Shown in pieces: positions 41,220 to 49,077 of a DNA stretch of 64,000 nt. The translations under genes were made by a program, and so were the position numbers. Below the pieces are notes generated by a model. It made no database searches and was not told the DNA's origin. It worked only from the letters and a program-made list of their open reading frames with translations. Origin of the DNA: Pseudarthrobacter sp. fls2-241-R2A-127 (GTDB lineage: Bacteria; Actinomycetota; Actinomycetes; Actinomycetales; Micrococcaceae); assembly GCF_030209355.1 (NCBI RefSeq), contig NZ_JARVSF010000006.1, positions 1-64,000 on the forward strand, in the 5' to 3' direction. The stretch's first letter is position 1; every line of letters starts with the position of its first letter.

Positions 41220-41624
41220 GTGACCAACAGTGAGCAGCCGCGCGGCCCCGCGGCCCCGTCGCCGCGCGGACGGCTCGCCGAACGGCTGCTGCCCGGGGGT
41301 GAGGAACCGGATCCGCGGTTCACCCTCGCCAACGAACGCACCTTCCTGGCCTGGATCCGGACGTCCCTTGCACTGCTGGCCGGTGGCATCGCCATCGAGG
41401 CGTTCACCTCGGGCCTCTTCATCGAGCCGGTCCGCAAAGGCCTGGCCATCATCCTGCTCCTGATGGGCATGATGCTCAGCGGGGGCGCCGCGGTGCGGTG
41501 GCTTCGCGTGGAGCGCAGCATGCGGAACAAAGCGCCGCTTCCCCTGCCGTTCTTTGTCCCCCTCCTGGCCGGGGCAGGCGCGCTGGCGGCCGCCGTCGTC
41601 CTCGTTTTCATCCTCATGCGCTGA
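41220..41624 (+). CDS. DUF202 (YidH-type) membrane protein, first copy
   Basis: A 134-residue inner-membrane protein with three helices and the family motif NERTFLAWIRTSLALLAGG (core NERTFLAWIRT near residue 39). Function unknown. It begins with GTG. Its TGA overlaps the ATG of a second, related DUF202 protein, so the two are probably made together and may form a heteromer. Confidence 0.88.
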   Translation: MTNSEQPRGPAAPSPRGRLAERLLPGGEEPDPRFTLANERTFLAWIRTSLALLAGGIAIEAFTSGLFIEPVRKGLAIILLLMGMMLSGGAAVRWLRVERSMRNKAPLPLPFFVPLLAGAGALAAAVVLVFILMR

Positions 41625-41956
41625 TGGCATCCGGCGCACCCCGACCCCACGGCGATCCGGGCCTCCAACCCGAACGGACGGCACTCGCCTGGGGCCGGAC
41701 GATGTTGGCGCTGGTGACGGCGAGCGCCTTCTTCCTGCGCTGGCTTCCCACCTACGGGCCAGCCATCCTGATGCTCCCGGTGGTGTCCGGTGGCGCCGCC
41801 CTGGCCATCTATCTCACCCAGCGCAGCCGCTACCGGGCGAGGTCCCATGGCCTGGCGGGGGAAAGCATCGAAGCGGACCTCCCGGCGGTGCTCTGGACCG
41901 CGGTCGCCGGCGTCGTCCTGGGCGCCTTGGGCATTGCGGTGGTGGTGGCGGGCTAG
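41624..41956 (+). CDS. DUF202 membrane protein, second copy
   Basis: A 110-residue protein related to the preceding one, with PGLQPERTALAWGRTMLAL (core QPERTALAWGRT near residue 15) and three membrane segments. Start ATG overlaps the previous stop (TGATG), indicating translational coupling. Paired short DUF202 genes of this kind are common in actinobacteria; the role is unknown. Confidence 0.88.
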   Translation: MASGAPRPHGDPGLQPERTALAWGRTMLALVTASAFFLRWLPTYGPAILMLPVVSGGAALAIYLTQRSRYRARSHGLAGESIEADLPAVLWTAVAGVVLGALGIAVVVAG

Positions 41957-41965
41957 CGGCGGAGG

Positions 41966-42364
41966 CTAGAACATTGGCAGGACAAAGCCGCCGAGCAACG
42001 CCACGGTGCCGATGGCCGTCAAGCAGCGGCCAAGGACCGACGCCGTCCTGCCCGCCTCTTCCGGCACGGTGGCCTGCCACTGTGTTGGGCGCTTGGGGTG
42101 GTAGTAGACGGGCAACGTGTCCCCCACGGCCATGTCCCTGATGTCGTATGGGGACATGGGCGCGTTGTGCACCTGGTTCTTCCGGTCGTACCAGCGGAAA
42201 CCTACGCCGGTGGAATCCGAGTACACCACCGCTTCGGCTACGTCCCACGGGTGGACGAAGCGGCGAAGGAACCCGGTGTACACCAGCAGTGCCAGCCCGG
42301 CGGGCAGGCACAACCAGGTCAGCACTTCCAGGATGGGACCTGCCATATCTAGCGCAGTGGGCAT
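41966..42364 (-). CDS. DUF3592-like membrane protein
   Basis: A 132-residue protein with one hydrophobic helix at each end (residues 10-32 and 110-130) and a beta-rich middle containing YDIRDMAVGDTLPVYYHPKRP (core VGDTLPVYYHPKRP), as in DUF3592 proteins. Function unknown. It converges on the DUF202 pair, ending ten bases away. Confidence 0.7.
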   Translation of the reverse strand: MPTALDMAGPILEVLTWLCLPAGLALLVYTGFLRRFVHPWDVAEAVVYSDSTGVGFRWYDRKNQVHNAPMSPYDIRDMAVGDTLPVYYHPKRPTQWQATVPEEAGRTASVLGRCLTAIGTVALLGGFVLPMF

Positions 42365-42450
42365 GAAGTTGATGGTACAGCGCGGGGACTGGTGGCTTCA
42401 GCACCAGCTACGTACGCTGAAGGTGACCGAACCGGAGTGAGGGGAAGCCC

Positions 42451-42687
42451 ATGAATGATCAGGATATATTGACGCACATCCAGGCCCTCGTGGAAGAGGA
42501 GCATGCGCTGCGCGAGGGGTCCACTGGAGGCCAGGCGCCGGACCACGCCCGCCTGAAGTACGTGGAGGAAAGCCTTGACCAGTACTGGGACCTGTTGCGC
42601 CAGCGGCGGGCCAAGAAGGACTCCGGCGAAAACCCGAACGAGGCCCAGGCCCGGCCCGTGAGTGAAGTGGAGGGCTACCGGCAGTAG
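42451..42687 (+). CDS. DUF2630 family protein
   Basis: A 78-residue, charged, helical protein. The DUF2630 pattern is evident: DQDILTHIQALVEEEHALR (core ILTHIQALVEEEHALR) and YVEESLDQYWDLLRQRRA (core LDQYWDLLRQRRA). Members are typical of actinobacteria and uncharacterised. A strong terminator follows 12 bases after the stop. Confidence 0.85.
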   Translation: MNDQDILTHIQALVEEEHALREGSTGGQAPDHARLKYVEESLDQYWDLLRQRRAKKDSGENPNEAQARPVSEVEGYRQ

Positions 42688-42698
42688 CCTCGCGGCGT

Positions 42699-42741
42699 AA
42701 AAGGGTTCCGCCTCCCCGGTTGGGGCGGCGGAACCCTTTTT
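42699..42741. terminator. Intrinsic terminator after DUF2630
   Basis: AAAAGGGTTCCGCC pairs with GGCGGAACCCTTTTT, with an inner CCCC/GGGG helix and GGTT loop. It separates the DUF2630 gene from the converging DUF2848 gene and has poly-T/poly-A on both sides. Confidence 0.88.
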
Positions 42742-42777
42742 CGTGCCGTCGCCGCCTGGTGCAGCGCCGAGGTGTAC

Positions 42778-43464
42778 CTAGCCGATGGGCTGCGGCATTT
42801 GCTCAACGACGTACTGGACGTCCAGCGATTCCCCCGTTACGGGATCCGCCATCTCAACCTTCCAGCTGCGGGCGAACTGGTTGACCCCGCCGGTCATCGC
42901 CACGGTGCCGGAAATCAGTACCGTGCCCGGCTGGTTGAGCCCGCGTTCGGCCAGCACCTCCAGCCAGTAGTCCGGCGTCAGCAGGGCCTCGAGGGAGCTG
43001 TCCTGGATAAGCGTGTCCGGGGTTTCCCCCTCCCCTACCCATCCCCGCAGCGTGATGCGGTCCAAGTGGTCCCGCACATCGTCAAGCCGCCATGCTTTGC
43101 GGCCCAGGACGTCAGGGCTGGCGTTCTTGCTCCAGGCCACACCGTGGACCTCCAACTCACGGTCGGTGTGGTCGCAGGCGACGGTGAGCAGGACGCCGTC
43201 GTCGGTGATGACCAAAGCCCATTCCGCCTCGCCGGACGTCCGCGCGTGCTGGACCCGGACCTCGGCTACCTGCTGCGCCAGGTAGGGAGAAACGGGGTAC
43301 ATTGCCGGCGTGGTGGTGGGGCCGGGGACGCCAAGCTCCGCGAGTTCTGCGATGTGGGCCTGCACCTCGTCCTGCTCGCGCCCTGCGTAGCCGGCGTTGA
43401 GGAGGTGCCGGACCTGCACGTTCTTGATGCTGCCGTCGGGGAGTTCAAAGCTGAGAGCCGTCAT
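42778..43464 (-). CDS. DUF2848 family protein
   Basis: A 228-residue protein of the DUF2848 type, distantly like fumarylacetoacetate hydrolases. It begins MTALSFELPDGS and carries HIAELAELGVPGPTTTPAMYP (core LGVPGPTTTPAMYPVS) near residue 55. I choose ATG 43464 with AAGGAC seven bases upstream; the longer frame is unsupported. Such genes often sit next to nitrilase/amidase, transporter and GntR genes, as here, suggesting a shared catabolic pathway of unknown substrate. Confidence 0.72.
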   Translation of the reverse strand: MTALSFELPDGSIKNVQVRHLLNAGYAGREQDEVQAHIAELAELGVPGPTTTPAMYPVSPYLAQQVAEVRVQHARTSGEAEWALVITDDGVLLTVACDHTDRELEVHGVAWSKNASPDVLGRKAWRLDDVRDHLDRITLRGWVGEGETPDTLIQDSSLEALLTPDYWLEVLAERGLNQPGTVLISGTVAMTGGVNQFARSWKVEMADPVTGESLDVQYVVEQMPQPIG

Positions 43465-43561
43465 GGTGCCGTCCTTTTCGAAGGCCGCGGAGCCGGTGCA
43501 CCGCGGGAAAATTAACAAACCGGAAACCGGAAACAGTCGCCAATGTACATCCAGTATGCGT

Positions 43562-43573
43562 AATGTATACATT
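43562..43573. promoter_or_regulatory. Putative GntR operator upstream of transporter and DUF2848
   Basis: AATGTATACATT is a perfect 12-base palindrome between the divergent DUF2848 and MFS genes. Its TGTATACA core recurs beside the GntR gene at 45697-45704, so it is probably bound by that regulator. Confidence 0.6.
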
Positions 43574-43625
43574 TAACGCCAGCGTGACAGGCGTCACCTC
43601 AAAAAAATCCACTGTGGAGGACACC

Positions 43626-45033
43626 ATGAGCAATTCCCCGGTTTCGGCTGCGGGCGCAGCGACACACCAGGGCCCGCCGATCCAACCCAAAGGCCTGTTC
43701 AGGGCTTTTGCGGCGAGCCTGACCGGCACGGCCCTGGAGTGGTATGACTTCGCCGTCTATTCCGCCGCTGCCGCGGTGGTGTTTCCCATCGTCTTCTTCC
43801 CGTCCTCGGACCCCCTGACCGGCACCATCCTGGCTTTCTCCACCTACGCGGTGGGCTATGTGTCACGGCCCGTGGGCGGTGTGGTCTTCGGCCGGCTCGG
43901 TGACCGGATTGGACGCAAGAAAGTCCTGGTCACCACATTGATGATCATCGGTGTGGCCACGGTGCTGATCGGCGTCCTTCCGGGCTACGGCAGCATCGGC
44001 GTTGCAGCCCCGATCATCCTGGTGCTCCTGCGCTTCGCCCAGGGCGTGGGCGTAGGCGGCGAATGGGGCGGCGCGGTACTGCTCTCCAGCGAATACGGCG
44101 ACCCGCAACGGCGGGGATTCTGGGCCTCCGCCGCCCAGGTGGGTCCGCCCGCCGGAAACCTGCTGGCCAACGGCGCGCTTGCGGTCCTGACCCTGACGCT
44201 CACCGAAGATCAGTTCATCAGCTTTGGCTGGCGCATTGCGTTCCTGGTTTCCGCGCCTGGTCGGCTTCGGCCTGTGGATCCGGCTCAAGCTGGAGGACAC
44301 CCCCATCTTCAAAGCCATCGAAGCCCACGGCGAACAGCCTGCCGCACCCGTCAGGGAAGTTTTCAGCAAGGAGCTCCGCCCGCTCATCGCCGCCATCCTT
44401 TGCCGGGTGGGCCCGGACGTGCTGTACGCACTGTTCACTGTCTTCACCCTCACCTACGGCATCCAGGCGCTCGGCTACGACCGCAACCAGGTGCTCACCG
44501 CCGTCCTGGTCGGCTCGGCGTTCCAGTTGTTCATGATCCCCTTGGCGGGCGCAGTCTCCGACCGCTTCAACCGGAGGCTGGTCTACGGCGCAGGTGCAGT
44601 GGTGGGCGCCGTGTGGACCTTCGTTTTCTTCGGTGTCCTGGGCGGCAACAACGAGCCGATGCTGATCGTGGGCATCGTCCTGGGGCTGGCAGCGCACTCC
44701 TTTATGTACGGGCCGCAGGCAGCCTTCATCGTGGAGCAGTTTTCTCCGCGCCTGCGGTCCACGGGCAGCTCACTGGCCTACACGTTCGCTGGTGTCATCG
44801 GCGGGGCCATCGCACCGCTGATGTTCACCGTCCTGCTCTCGCAGTTCGGCACCTGGATACCGGTGGCCATTTATGTGGCGGTCGCAGCGGCCGTGACGCT
44901 CGCCGGCCTGGCCTTGGGCCGGGACAACAACACCGTGGAGGACCAGGAATACCGCCTGCTGCTGGAAGGCAGCGCCGGATCCCGGGAGGCCGGCGAAGCG
45001 GCCCGCGTGTCCGGCGCGGGCGAAGCCCGGTGA
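43626..45033 (+). pseudogene. MFS transporter of the metabolite:H+ symporter type, frameshifted
   Basis: A transporter of about 468 residues like ShiA/ProP. Residues from MSNSPVS to FGWRIAFLVSA read in one frame; near 44256 the frame must shift by one base to continue as LVGFGLWIRLKLEDTPIF (core GFGLWIRLKLEDTP) to the end at 45033. Typical features are intact on both sides: ALEWYDFAVY, GRLGDRIGRKK, GVGGEWGGAVLL, FSPRLRSTGSSLAY. The site (GCGCCTGG) fits one inserted or two lost bases. It is either a recent inactivation or a sequencing error, since no other decay is visible. Confidence 0.85.
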
Positions 45034-45690
45034 TCAGGTCCGCAGGAGGATGTCCCGGGTCACCGCGAGGTGATGGTCGATAGCCTTCTTGGCACGGGCG
45101 GAATCGCCGGCCACCAGGGCATCGAGGATGCCCTGGTGTTCGGCGCACACCGCCTGCCGCCTGCCTCCGGTGCGGAACAGGGCGGCAACGCCCACCAGCA
45201 CCTGCCGCACGTGGAGCTTGCTGTACGTTCGTGAAATGAGTTCGTTTCCGGCGGCGTCGATGAGCTGCTGATGGAAGAGCGTGTCCAGGCGGATGAACTC
45301 GCGGGCGTCGTCGGGGTCATTGTTGTTCGGAATCTGCGCCTGCTGCTGCAAGGTCTCCTGCATTTGCGTGGCGGGCACCCGGTGTTCGTCAATGACCAGC
45401 TTGGCGGCATGGCTTTCCAGGACGCCGCGAAGTTCCATCAGCTCGGAAATCTCCCGGCCTGTGACAACAGGAACGTAGGCTCCGCGCTGCGGAATGAGCT
45501 CCACCAGCCCGTCGGAGACCAGCAGCAGGAGTGCCTCGCGGACCGGAGTGCGGGACACCCCGATGTCCGCCGCCAGCTCTTGCTCGTTGAGGAAGCGGCC
45601 TTGCAGTTCCGGATCGGTCAGGACGTTCTCGCGCAGGTAGGCGTACGCCTTTTCGCGGCCCGAGGCGGCCGAACCCGAAATTTTTACCAT
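45034..45690 (-). CDS. GntR family regulator (FadR/FCD type)
   Basis: A 218-residue repressor: winged HTH at residues 10-75 (FLNEQELAADIGVSRTPVREAL, core IGVSRTPVREALLLLV) and a helical FCD effector domain with metal-binding residues in ELRGVLESHAAKL, DTLFHQQLIDAAGN and EHQGILDALVAGD. It is divergent from the nitrilase gene, and the palindromes over its own start codon and upstream of the transporter suggest autoregulation and control of the whole locus. The ligand is unknown, perhaps a carboxylic acid. Confidence 0.9.
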   Translation of the reverse strand: MVKISGSAASGREKAYAYLRENVLTDPELQGRFLNEQELAADIGVSRTPVREALLLLVSDGLVELIPQRGAYVPVVTGREISELMELRGVLESHAAKLVIDEHRVPATQMQETLQQQAQIPNNNDPDDAREFIRLDTLFHQQLIDAAGNELISRTYSKLHVRQVLVGVAALFRTGGRRQAVCAEHQGILDALVAGDSARAKKAIDHHLAVTRDILLRT

Positions 45691-45704
45691 ACATTATGTA
45701 TACA
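45689..45704. promoter_or_regulatory. Putative GntR autoregulatory operator
   Basis: ATACATTATGTAT (45689-45701) is a perfect 13-base palindrome that overlaps the GntR start codon, and a TGTATACA palindrome (45697-45704) overlaps it in turn. The second is shared with the site at 43562-43573. Confidence 0.6.
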
Positions 45705-45722
45705 ACAGATCGGAGATCTTCC

Positions 45723-46517
45723 ATGCGCATCGCCATCGCCCAAATCATCAGCGGCGCCGACACCGCTGCCAACCTCGGCATCATCAGGGACTACGCGGCC
45801 CAGGCGAAGAATGCCGGCGCACAGCTGGTGGTCTTTCCGGAGGCGGCCATGCGGGCCTTCGGCCACCCGCTGAAGGACATTGCCGAACCGCTCGACGGCC
45901 CCTGGGCAAGCGAGGTGCGCCGCGTCGCCAAGGACCTGGACATCACCATCGTCGCAGGCATGTTCACCCCCGGAGCGGAAGGGCGCGTACGCAACACCCT
46001 GCTGGTCACCGGCCCCGGCGTGGAGGCGTCCTACGACAAGGTCCACCTCTTCGACGCGTTCGGCTTCACGGAGTCCAAGACGGTGGACGCCGGCGCAGCG
46101 CCGGTAACCTTCGAGCTCGACGGCACCGTGTTCGGCATGGCTACCTGCTATGACGTCCGCTTCCCGGCCCTGTTTACGGCCAACGCCAACGCAGGGGCCC
46201 ACGTCAACATCGTGTGCGCGTCCTGGGGAGCCGGCGAAGGCAAGGCAGACCAATGGGACCTGCTGGTACGCGCCCGGGCCCTGGACAGCACTACGTTCGT
46301 GGTGGCTTGCGGCCAGGGCGACCCCGAAACCGTCGGCGCAGGCCCGGCAGGCTCGGCACCTACCGGAATCGGCCACAGCGCTGTTGTCACTCCCCTGGGC
46401 ACCGCACTGGTCTCCCTCGGCGGAAAGCCCGAACTCGCCGTCGTCGACATCGATCCGGCGTCCGTGGAGTCCGTGCGCGCCACACTGCCGGTCCTGGCCA
46501 ACGCCCGCAGCTTTTAA
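45723..46517 (+). CDS. Nitrilase/carbon-nitrogen hydrolase family protein
   Basis: A 264-residue amidase-like enzyme. The Glu-Lys-Cys triad is visible: VVFPEAAM (Glu near residue 40), ASYDKVHLFD (Lys near 107) and GMATCYDVRFP (Cys near 142). The second glutamate region lies near 115-120. It most resembles omega-amidase/DUF-type deaminated glutathione amidases. Substrate unknown; the neighbouring DUF2848, transporter and GntR genes suggest a small amide or carboxylate catabolic locus. Confidence 0.88.
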   Translation: MRIAIAQIISGADTAANLGIIRDYAAQAKNAGAQLVVFPEAAMRAFGHPLKDIAEPLDGPWASEVRRVAKDLDITIVAGMFTPGAEGRVRNTLLVTGPGVEASYDKVHLFDAFGFTESKTVDAGAAPVTFELDGTVFGMATCYDVRFPALFTANANAGAHVNIVCASWGAGEGKADQWDLLVRARALDSTTFVVACGQGDPETVGAGPAGSAPTGIGHSAVVTPLGTALVSLGGKPELAVVDIDPASVESVRATLPVLANARSF

Positions 46518-46843
46518 AAGGACGAATCGCCGTTCACAGCACGGAAACATAAGGCGAAAAGACGCACGACGGCGGGTCCTCACCCTTGCAGCAGCCGGAA
46601 ACCCCGCGAATTCCGCAGGATCGCGGGGGTCCGGCAACCAGGGTGACCCGCAGTGGTGGGGGCGCGTTTACATTCCCGAAACATGGCTGATACGTGAACT
46701 TCACGCAGGAGCGATTTGTGTAACGCAGCCGCAACTTTAAGCGGCACTGGCTGAAACACGCGGCGCGAAAAATAGACCGCGGGGGAAATGCCACGGGGCC
46801 CAAAAGGGCCCGCACACCGTTCACGCTGCGAAGGGACCCACCA
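46518..46843. other. Intergenic region upstream of ammonium transporter
   Basis: A 326-base gap without a supported gene. It contains two sequences like GlnR boxes: TTTAC-N6-GAAAC at 46667-46682 and GTAAC-N6-GCAAC at 46720-46735. It also has one copy of the 13-mer GCACGACGGCGGG (46564-46576) shared with other intergenic hairpins. AAGGGA precedes the transporter start. Confidence 0.5.
46667..46735. promoter_or_regulatory. Two putative GlnR-like boxes
   Basis: TTTAC, six bases, GAAAC and GTAAC, six bases, GCAAC each fit the gTnAC-n6-GaAAC pattern of actinobacterial GlnR sites with one mismatch. Location upstream of amt fits nitrogen control. The 53-base spacing is greater than in classical tandem sites, so this is tentative. 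Confidence 0.4.
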
Positions 46844-48193
46844 GTGGAAATCACTGCCCAACACGTCTGGCTGATGATTTCAGCCGCGATGGTACTGCTG
46901 ATGACTCCTGGCCTTGGCCTCTTCTACGGCGGCATGACCCGCGCCAAAGCCGCCCTGAACATGATCATGATGAGCTTCATTTCTGCCGGCATCGTGGGCG
47001 TTGTCTGGGTCCTGTGGGGCTACTCCATGACCACTGGCGACGGCGTGCTGGGACTCTTCGGCAATCCCTTCACCAGCTTCGGCCTGCAGAACCTCATCGG
47101 GTCACCGGACCTGCTCAAGGCCGGGTACAGCGCCACCTTCGCCATCATCACGGTGGCTTTGATCAGTGGCGCCATCGCCGACCGCGCCAAATTCAGTGCC
47201 TGGGCCCTCTTCGTGCCCGTCTGGATCACGGTGATCTACTGCCCGCTCGCCTACATGATCTGGGGCGGTGGCCTGATGAGCGCAGGAGGTGCCGTGACGG
47301 CAATCTTCGGCCAGGTCATCGACTTCGCCGGCGGCGCGGTGGTGGAAATCAGTTCAGGCACCGCCGCCTTGGTTCTGGCTGTCATCGTGGGCCAGCGGCA
47401 CGGCTTCGCCAAGGATCCCAACCACCGTCCGCACAACATCCCGTTCATCATGCTGGGCGCCGCAATCCTGTGGTTCGGCTGGTTTGGCTTCAATGGCGGC
47501 GCCGCAACCAGCGTGGAGCAGGCCGGGCTCATCTGGGTCAACACCCTGATAGCGCCCGCCGCGGCGATGCTGAGCTGGCTGGTGACCGAAAAGGTCCGCC
47601 ACGGACACCCGACGTCCCTGGGCGCCGCCTCCGGCGTTGTTGCCGGCCTGGTGGCCATCACACCATCCTGCGCGAACATCAGTCCGCTCGCCGCGGTGGG
47701 GCTGGGGCTGGTGGCCGGGGTTGCCTGCTGCGTATTCGTGGACCTCAAGTACCGCTTTGGCCTCGATGACTCCCTGGACGTGGTGGGGGTCCACCTGGGC
47801 GCAGGCCTCATCGGCACCCTGGCGCTGGGATTCATTGCCCTGCCGGTCAACGGCCAGGGCGGCGGACTCTTCTATGGCGGTGGCGTCCAGCAGCTGGTAG
47901 CCCAGGCGGCCGCCGTCGTCATCACCCTGCTGTTGTCAGGAATCGGGACGGCAGTCATTGGCCTGGCCATCAACAAGACGGTCGGATTCCGTGTCAGCCA
48001 TGAGGCTGAGACCGCCGGCGTGGACCTGTCCGAGCACGCGGAAACCGCCTACGCGTTCGGGGAGATGGGATCCGGTTTCAGCACCTTGAGCCACATGCTG
48101 ACCCACCATGCTGCCCACGCCTCCGCTGTACCGGCCAAGTCCGAGGTGGCCGCCAAGGAAGAAGCACCCGCCAAGGAAGACGCGTTCGCGTAG
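46844..48193 (+). CDS. amt: Ammonium transporter (Amt/MEP/Rh family)
   Basis: A 449-residue eleven-helix ammonium channel. Conserved features: TPGLGLFYGGMTRAKAALNM (core GLFYGGMTRAKAALNMIM near residue 26), WGGGLMSAGGAVTAIFGQVIDFAGG (core QVIDFAGGAVVEISSG near 155, with the twin-His pore residue region), GWFGFNGGAA near 212 and VDLKYRFGLDDSLDVVGVHLGAG (core DSLDVVGVHLGAGLIG near 308). The 60-residue C-terminal tail, Ala/Lys/Glu-rich at the end, is longer than usual. GTG start. No glnK or glnD follows, unlike many actinobacterial amt operons. Confidence 0.93.
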   Translation: MEITAQHVWLMISAAMVLLMTPGLGLFYGGMTRAKAALNMIMMSFISAGIVGVVWVLWGYSMTTGDGVLGLFGNPFTSFGLQNLIGSPDLLKAGYSATFAIITVALISGAIADRAKFSAWALFVPVWITVIYCPLAYMIWGGGLMSAGGAVTAIFGQVIDFAGGAVVEISSGTAALVLAVIVGQRHGFAKDPNHRPHNIPFIMLGAAILWFGWFGFNGGAATSVEQAGLIWVNTLIAPAAAMLSWLVTEKVRHGHPTSLGAASGVVAGLVAITPSCANISPLAAVGLGLVAGVACCVFVDLKYRFGLDDSLDVVGVHLGAGLIGTLALGFIALPVNGQGGGLFYGGGVQQLVAQAAAVVITLLLSGIGTAVIGLAINKTVGFRVSHEAETAGVDLSEHAETAYAFGEMGSGFSTLSHMLTHHAAHASAVPAKSEVAAKEEAPAKEDAFA

Positions 48194-48271
48194 GGTCCGC
48201 GCGCAGGAACTCCGTTCCCGGAGCCTGTCCGGGCGGAACCGGCGCCTGCCGGCCCGGACCGCCCGGTGGGC

Positions 48272-48898
48272 TTAGTCCGCAAGGATCTTGTAGAGGGCCC
48301 GGCGCATTTCGTCCATCTTTTCGACGGCTGCGGCGCGCTGTTCCTCGGTAACGCCAGTACGGAATTGATGGATGGCACCCATCAGCTTCATTATGCTCTG
48401 GTGGAAGTCGCGGTCTGCGCTGTCGGGCTCTGCGTTCCAGGCGTTGTCCATTTCCTCGGCATGCTCCGCCACATAGGCCTTGCCGGCGTCGGTGAGCGCG
48501 AACTCTGTTCCCCGGCCCTCACTGAGCGCCTCGATCAGGCCTTCGTCCACCAGCTGCTGAAGAGTGGGGTAGATCGATCCGGGGCTGGGCCGCCACATGC
48601 CCCCGGTCTTCGCGGCAATGGTCTTGATCAGCCCGTACCCGTTGGAGGGCGCCTCGGCCAGGAGCGAGAGGATGGCCGCGCGGACATCCCCGCGGCTTGC
48701 CCGCCGGCCGCCGCGGCCAAAACCGGGGCCGAACCCAGGACCAAAGCCCGGGCCAAAACCGGGCCCAAAGCCAGGCCCGAAACCGGGCCCAAATCCGGGC
48801 CCCCTATGCCCGTGCGGTCCCCTGTGGGCCCTCCCCCGCTCGAAGCGTCCCTTAGCGAATTCCGGGCCTGGGTGTTTCTCGTCGAATATGCCTTTCAT
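48272..48898 (-). CDS. PadR family regulator with GFGP repeats
   Basis: A 208-residue PadR repressor. The winged helix (residues 68-140) includes AAILSLLAEAPSNGYGLIK (core LLAEAPSNGYGLIKTI) and PSPGSIYPTLQQLVDEGLI (core GSIYPTLQQLVDEGL). Residues 34-61 are seven GFGP-like repeats after a His/Arg/Gly-rich start, a low-complexity arm also seen in other actinobacterial PadR proteins. A long perfect palindrome lies 43 bases upstream of its start, almost certainly its own operator. The ligand and other targets are unknown; the divergent penicillin-binding protein gene shares the region. Confidence 0.88.
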   Translation of the reverse strand: MKGIFDEKHPGPEFAKGRFERGRAHRGPHGHRGPGFGPGFGPGFGPGFGPGFGPGFGPGFGRGGRRASRGDVRAAILSLLAEAPSNGYGLIKTIAAKTGGMWRPSPGSIYPTLQQLVDEGLIEALSEGRGTEFALTDAGKAYVAEHAEEMDNAWNAEPDSADRDFHQSIMKLMGAIHQFRTGVTEEQRAAAVEKMDEMRRALYKILAD

Positions 48899-48940
48899 AG
48901 TGGCATCGTCCTTTCAATAACAAATATCTCGCCGATGTTT

Positions 48941-48976
48941 CAGCGATAGTTAACGATATGTCGTTAACTATCGCTG
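48941..48976. promoter_or_regulatory. 36-base perfect operator-like palindrome
   Basis: CAGCGATAGTTAACGA, spacer TATG, then the exact reverse complement. It lies between the divergent PadR and penicillin-binding protein genes. No T-run follows, and AT-rich promoter-like sequence surrounds it, so it is read as an operator rather than a terminator. Confidence 0.75.
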
Positions 48977-49077
48977 GTCAAGGGTCCTGGCGTGACCAAA
49001 TCCTGACCCCCAAGCCTCTGTAACGCGCCTGGCCGGCGGCGTATCCTGTTCACACCTTCGAGCACGAGGGCTGAGGC

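Noticed and set aside
48723..48800. Short regular repeats that might suggest a CRISPR array
   Set aside because: They are in-frame GFGP codon repeats of the PadR gene, with no spacers.
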